Positions 6,089 through 8,438 of a stretch of 8,438 bases of DNA are shown piece by piece (position 1 is the first letter of the stretch; each line of letters starts with the position of its first letter). The translations under genes were made by a program, and so were the position numbers. The stretch spans positions 1-8,438 of the forward strand of contig DKFG01000139.1 in NCBI GenBank assembly GCA_002452325.1, given 5' to 3'. This stretch comes from Geobacter sp. UBA6802 (GTDB taxonomy: Bacteria > Desulfobacterota > Desulfuromonadia > Geobacterales > Pseudopelobacteraceae). The notes below the pieces were generated by a model. That model had not been told where the DNA came from and did not search any database. It was given only the letters and a program-made list of their open reading frames with translations.

Positions 6089-7272
6089 CCCAGCCAGCTG
6101 CAAAGAAAACCGGATCAACGCAACCGTTTGATCCAGCACTGCAGCGTACGTCAGAGATTCTGGCCAACCCGCCGGAAGACCGAGCTGCGTTGCTTGATGA
6201 GTACACCACACTTGCTGAGAGTTTTCGCAAGCTGCATCATCAGCTGTACAAGACCATTGCCATCAGTGATTCGTATCAACAGCAACTGAAAGAGCTCTCC
6301 CGCAAGCTGGAACTGTCTGATATTAAACTGCGTCAGTTAAGTGAAGTGGCGTTGCCGATCTGCATGTACTGCCATAAGATCCGTAGCGATGACAACTACT
6401 GGCAGCGGCTTGAGACCTATTTCAGCAGTCATGTAGACATCATGTTCAGTCATGGTATCTGCCCCGACTGCGTCAAGTCCACCTATGGCAAACTTGAGGA
6501 ACGGGGGCAGGCTGCTGCACCATCGGCTCAGCAGGCGATTGCCCGTCCGAAGATAGTGGTACCTGAAGATGAACCTCTGCGGGAGATGCAGCAGCTCTTG
6601 CAGCGGATCTCCAGCAACGGCGATCCGCTGACCCCGGAAGTTGACAAGATCATCAACCGCTATGCCAAGTTGCTGCGTCGTTTCAACAAGATTGTCAACA
6701 TCAGCGACTCCTATCAGTCACAACTGCAGGATCTGAACATGCGGCTTGAGCTGATGGTGCGGACCGATATCCTGACCGGTCTGGCCAACCGGATGGAGAT
6801 GCTGAGTCAACTGGAGATAGAACAAAAAAGGTCTGAACGCCACAACAAGACCTTTTCTCTGATCCTGGGAGACCTGGATCACTTCAAACAGATTAACGAC
6901 ACCTACGGCCATCTGGCCGGTGACCGGGTGCTGCGTCAAGTGGCTGCCCAGTTCAGGAGTAACCTGCGCACTGAAGATGTTTGTGCCCGTTGGGGGGGAG
7001 AGGAGTTCATGATCCTGCTACCGGAAACACCCCTTGAGCAGGCCGTGACCGTAGCTGAAAAGCTTGCTGCTTCAGTGCGGGAAAAAGAGATAACCTGGGA
7101 CCAGCAGACTATAACCGTGACCATCAGTTTCGGAGTGGGGGAGTTTCAGGCGGGTAATGGCACGAGCACTATCGATGAATTTATTCAACAGGTTGATAAT
7201 GCCCTGTATGCGGCTAAACACGCAGGACGCAATCGGGTCAAGGTCGCTGAATCTCAGGAGCAGGCCAGCTGA
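6085..7272 (+). CDS. siaD: SiaD-like diguanylate cyclase with duplicated stalk and Cys4 insert
   Basis: The 395-residue soluble protein contains, in order: helical segment copy 1 (about 38-77); a four-cysteine module (about 88-137: C93-x-x-C96 … C126-x-x-C129); a Ala/Pro-containing linker (140-160); helical segment copy 2 (about 189-223); and a GGDEF cyclase domain (about 225-390). The active-site motif is R302-W-G-G-E-E-F308, preceded by TDILTGLANR (228-236 region) and DLDHFKQINDTYGH (263-276). An RxxD inhibitory site (R295-T-E-D298) stands exactly five residues before GGEEF. It should make c-di-GMP from two GTP. In the Sia pathway unphosphorylated SiaC binds the stalk and turns the enzyme on. 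Residues 161-395 alone resemble a compact SiaD; the first 160 are an added copy plus Cys4 module. There is no membrane segment. The start overlaps the siaC stop (ATGA) and its TGA overlaps the holA ATG. Cyclase function is near certain; the SiaD role follows from context. Confidence 0.9.
   Translation: MTQPAAKKTGSTQPFDPALQRTSEILANPPEDRAALLDEYTTLAESFRKLHHQLYKTIAISDSYQQQLKELSRKLELSDIKLRQLSEVALPICMYCHKIRSDDNYWQRLETYFSSHVDIMFSHGICPDCVKSTYGKLEERGQAAAPSAQQAIARPKIVVPEDEPLREMQQLLQRISSNGDPLTPEVDKIINRYAKLLRRFNKIVNISDSYQSQLQDLNMRLELMVRTDILTGLANRMEMLSQLEIEQKRSERHNKTFSLILGDLDHFKQINDTYGHLAGDRVLRQVAAQFRSNLRTEDVCARWGGEEFMILLPETPLEQAVTVAEKLAASVREKEITWDQQTITVTISFGVGEFQAGNGTSTIDEFIQQVDNALYAAKHAGRNRVKVAESQEQAS
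6211..6315 (+). repeat. Stalk-like helical segment, copy 1 (protein-level repeat)
   Basis: Residues 43-77 of the cyclase align without gaps to residues 189-223, with 15 of 35 identical by my hand count and 12 of 18 in the core from ISDSYQ to LEL. Shifting the N-terminal half by seven residues also pairs Y40-x-x-L-x-x-x-F-x-K with Y193-x-x-L-x-x-x-F-x-K, so copy 1 may be one heptad longer. Confidence 0.75.
6346..6495 (+). other. Four-cysteine module within the cyclase (putative metal or redox site)
   Basis: Residues 88-137 hold two CxxC knuckles, C93/C96 and C126/C129, about 30 residues apart, with PICMYCHKIR and FSHGICPDC flanks and histidines H97, H116 and H123. This type recurs next to PAS, receiver and kinase domains in delta-proteobacterial signalling proteins, to my recollection. 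Zinc binding is the simplest reading; a redox role is possible. Confidence 0.72.
6649..6753 (+). repeat. Stalk-like helical segment, copy 2 (protein-level repeat)
   Basis: Residues 189-223, directly ahead of the GGDEF domain, are the position expected for the SiaC-binding stalk in a compact SiaD. They share the ISDSYQ-x-QL core with copy 1, offset by 146 residues. Confidence 0.75.
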
Positions 7273-8267
7273 TGACTGAACAGGAACTTGAAAAACAGCT
7301 CAAGACCGGCAGCTTTTTGCCGGTCTATTTTTTGTATGGCGAAGAGCCGTTTCTGGTGGAGCGGGCCGGGAAACGGATCATGGAATTGGCCATAGATCCG
7401 GCCATGAAAGATTTTAACCTGAACGTCTATTACGGCGCCGAGTGCAAGGGAACCGAGATCCTTGATACGGCCCAGACTCTGCCGATGTTCAGTGACCGTA
7501 GGCTGGTTGTGGTCAGGCAGGCGGACAAGCTGCCGGTGGCAACCCAGGAAGGGTTATTACCGTATCTGGCTAATCCATGCCCGGAAACCTGCCTGCTATT
7601 CTTGGCTGCCAAGCCTGATCTGAGGCGCAAGTTTTTTACCGAGCTGAAGAAGCAGCAAGGCAGTCTTGAGTTCAAGAAGCTCTATGACAATAAGTTGGGG
7701 CCGTTCATTGTTTCTGAGGCGCAGGCCCAGGGTAAGAAAATCGACGGGGCAGGGGCTGAAATGCTGGCCTTTATGGTGGGCAACAACCTGCAGGAACTGG
7801 TTTCACAGATTGAAAAAGCGGCTTTGTATATCGGTAATCGTCCGGTAATCGGGGTTGAGGATGTCAAGGCGATTGTCAGCCAGAGCAAGGAGTACAGTGC
7901 CTTTGAGTTGGCACGCTTTATTGGAGAAAAAAACCTGTCCAAGGCCTTGGCTACCTTGCAATCCATGCTGCAGAACGGTGAAGAGGCAATCATGATTCTG
8001 GGGGCACTGGCCAGTCATTTTCGTCGGATCTGGCGTATCAGAGAGCTGCTTGATCAGAAGGTGGCTCCGGCTGATATCAGCAAGCAGCTTAAGATCCACC
8101 AGTTTTTTTTGAACGAGCAGGTGTCGCAGGCAAGAAAATATCCGGTGCCCGAACTTGAGGCATTGTTTGAACGGCTTTATCAAGGGGATATCGGCATCAA
8201 AACCGGTGCCTCATCGGCTACTGTCTTGCAAGGACTGGTCTATGACAGTTGCAAGGGGAACGCATAG
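7272..8267 (+). CDS. holA: DNA polymerase III, delta subunit
   Basis: The 331-residue protein is the clamp-loader delta subunit, which opens the beta sliding clamp during replication. Family landmarks are LPVYFLYGEEPFLVE (16-30), the strand TLPMFSDRRLVVVRQAD (69-85), LLFLAAKPDLRRKFF (108-122), GNNLQELVSQIEKAALY (170-186), the collar-domain helix GEEAIMILGALASHFRRIWRIREL (236-259), and the C-terminal DIGIKTG motif (306-312). The length is normal. The ATG overlaps the TGA of the cyclase gene (TGATG), with AGGAG (7256-7260) 11 bases upstream, so its translation may be coupled to the cyclase. Normally it follows lptE closely; here six genes intervene. A terminator-like hairpin lies about 30 bases inside the gene. 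Identification is firm. Confidence 0.95.
   Translation: MTEQELEKQLKTGSFLPVYFLYGEEPFLVERAGKRIMELAIDPAMKDFNLNVYYGAECKGTEILDTAQTLPMFSDRRLVVVRQADKLPVATQEGLLPYLANPCPETCLLFLAAKPDLRRKFFTELKKQQGSLEFKKLYDNKLGPFIVSEAQAQGKKIDGAGAEMLAFMVGNNLQELVSQIEKAALYIGNRPVIGVEDVKAIVSQSKEYSAFELARFIGEKNLSKALATLQSMLQNGEEAIMILGALASHFRRIWRIRELLDQKVAPADISKQLKIHQFFLNEQVSQARKYPVPELEALFERLYQGDIGIKTGASSATVLQGLVYDSCKGNA
7303..7333 (+). terminator. Terminator-like hairpin within the 5' end of holA
   Basis: Perfect 9-bp stem (AGACCGGCA at 7303-7311 with TGCCGGTCT at 7318-7326), a 6-base loop, then A and six T (7327-7333). This has the form of a Rho-independent terminator but lies in codons 11-21 of holA. It may be fortuitous or may act as an attenuator when ribosomes do not follow the polymerase. 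Confidence 0.4.
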
Positions 8268-8292
8268 CACAGGATTCAGCCAAAGAAACAAC

Positions 8293-8326
8293 AAAAGGGC
8301 CTCTGCCGTATGGCGGAGGCCCTTTT
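8293..8326. terminator. Bidirectional intrinsic terminator between holA and rpsT
   Basis: AAAAGGGCCTCTGCC (8293-8307) pairs with GGCGGAGGCCCTTTT (8312-8326) around the loop GTAT. The 15-bp stem has one T/G wobble. An A-run on the left and a T-run on the right give a U-tract to transcripts from both strands, as expected between convergent genes. Confidence 0.9.
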
Positions 8327-8349
8327 GAGTATGTGTCACTGCCGTTCTG

Positions 8350-8438
8350 CTAGCCGAGGGTGTTAACCAGCTTGGTCAGACGAGAAACATTGCGTGAGGC
8401 ATTGGAGGAATGAATGACCCCTTTGGTGGCGGTCTTGT
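8350..8438 (-). CDS. rpsT: 30S ribosomal protein S20, C-terminal end (truncated by window)
   Basis: On the minus strand the last 28 complete codons read KTATKGVIHSSNASRNVSRL then TKLVNTLG, ending in TAG (complement of 8350-8352). This matches the C-terminal helix of ribosomal protein S20, where a 'KG-V/L-IH-x-N-x-A-x-R … LT-x-x-(V/I)N' pattern is conserved. S20 binds 16S rRNA early in assembly of the small subunit. The rest of the gene, including its start, lies beyond the right edge. It converges on holA and shares the bidirectional terminator 23 bases beyond its stop. The window ends mid-gene, so only this short tail supports the call, but it is distinctive. Confidence 0.85.
   Translation of the reverse strand, partial: KTATKGVIHSSNASRNVSRLTKLVNTLG

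Noticed and set aside
6586..7272. Internal start (ATG 6586) giving a short compact SiaD isoform
   Set aside because: GGGAG abuts the ATG with no spacer, so initiation there is unlikely, although the protein segment itself would be a plausible compact cyclase.
8103..8110. Run of eight T in holA as a slippage or phase-variation tract
   Set aside because: It encodes an ordinary FFL stretch in a housekeeping gene and the frame continues normally to the conserved C-terminus; a run of eight alone is weak evidence.
1..8438. Many open frames on the minus strand opposite the genes
   Set aside because: They are out-of-frame shadows with no recognisable domains or ribosome sites; the plus-strand frames show strong family motifs. 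No CRISPR array, tRNA, riboswitch, insertion sequence or attachment site was seen.

Overview
The window reads as a chromosomal segment of a Gram-negative, diderm bacterium, most likely of the Desulfuromonadota (Geobacter/Trichlorobacter-like). The reasons are the backbone order leuS–lptE … holA followed by a convergent rpsT, the presence of an LPS-assembly lipoprotein and an outer-membrane porin, and a four-cysteine 'PIC-x-x-C … GICP-x-C' module that I associate mainly with delta-proteobacterial signalling proteins. The assignment comes from protein character only; no database was searched. The DNA is densely coding: the largest gene-free stretch is the roughly 80 bases between holA and rpsT, and no stretch over 300 bases lacks a gene.

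Layout. Bases 1-614 are the 3' end of leuS (leucyl-tRNA synthetase), overlapped by lptE (604-1137). Then come six same-strand genes that split the usual lptE–holA neighbourhood: a DcaP-like outer-membrane porin (1182-2591), an orphan periplasmic substrate-binding protein of the ABC_sub_bind/TrpX type (2644-3633), and four genes resembling the Pseudomonas aeruginosa SiaABCD pathway. These four are a membrane PP2C/SpoIIE-type phosphatase (SiaA-like, 3658-5148), a HATPase-like kinase (SiaB-like, 5167-5697), a small phosphoprotein (SiaC-like, 5711-6088) and a diguanylate cyclase (SiaD-like, 6085-7272). holA (DNA polymerase III delta, 7272-8267) resumes the backbone with a stop/start overlap to the cyclase. 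A bidirectional terminator (8293-8326) separates it from the 3' end of rpsT on the minus strand (8350-8438).

How it may work. In the known Sia pathway, SiaB phosphorylates SiaC, SiaA dephosphorylates it, and unphosphorylated SiaC binds and activates the cyclase SiaD, raising c-di-GMP. All four parts are here with largely intact motifs. The preceding porin and solute-binding protein have no permease or ATPase beside them. One reading is that they deliver and capture a small molecule whose bound form is sensed by the periplasmic domain of the SiaA-like protein; this is inference.

The most unusual item is the SiaD-like cyclase. It carries two copies of the helical 'ISDSYQ-x-QL' segment, separated by a putative zinc-binding or redox Cys4 module, ahead of a GGEEF cyclase with an intact RxxD inhibitory site. 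It looks like a compact SiaD with an extra duplicated, Cys4-containing front end. A second point of interest is a perfect 9-bp hairpin plus U-tract just inside the holA coding sequence, resembling an intrinsic terminator at the boundary between signalling cassette and housekeeping gene.
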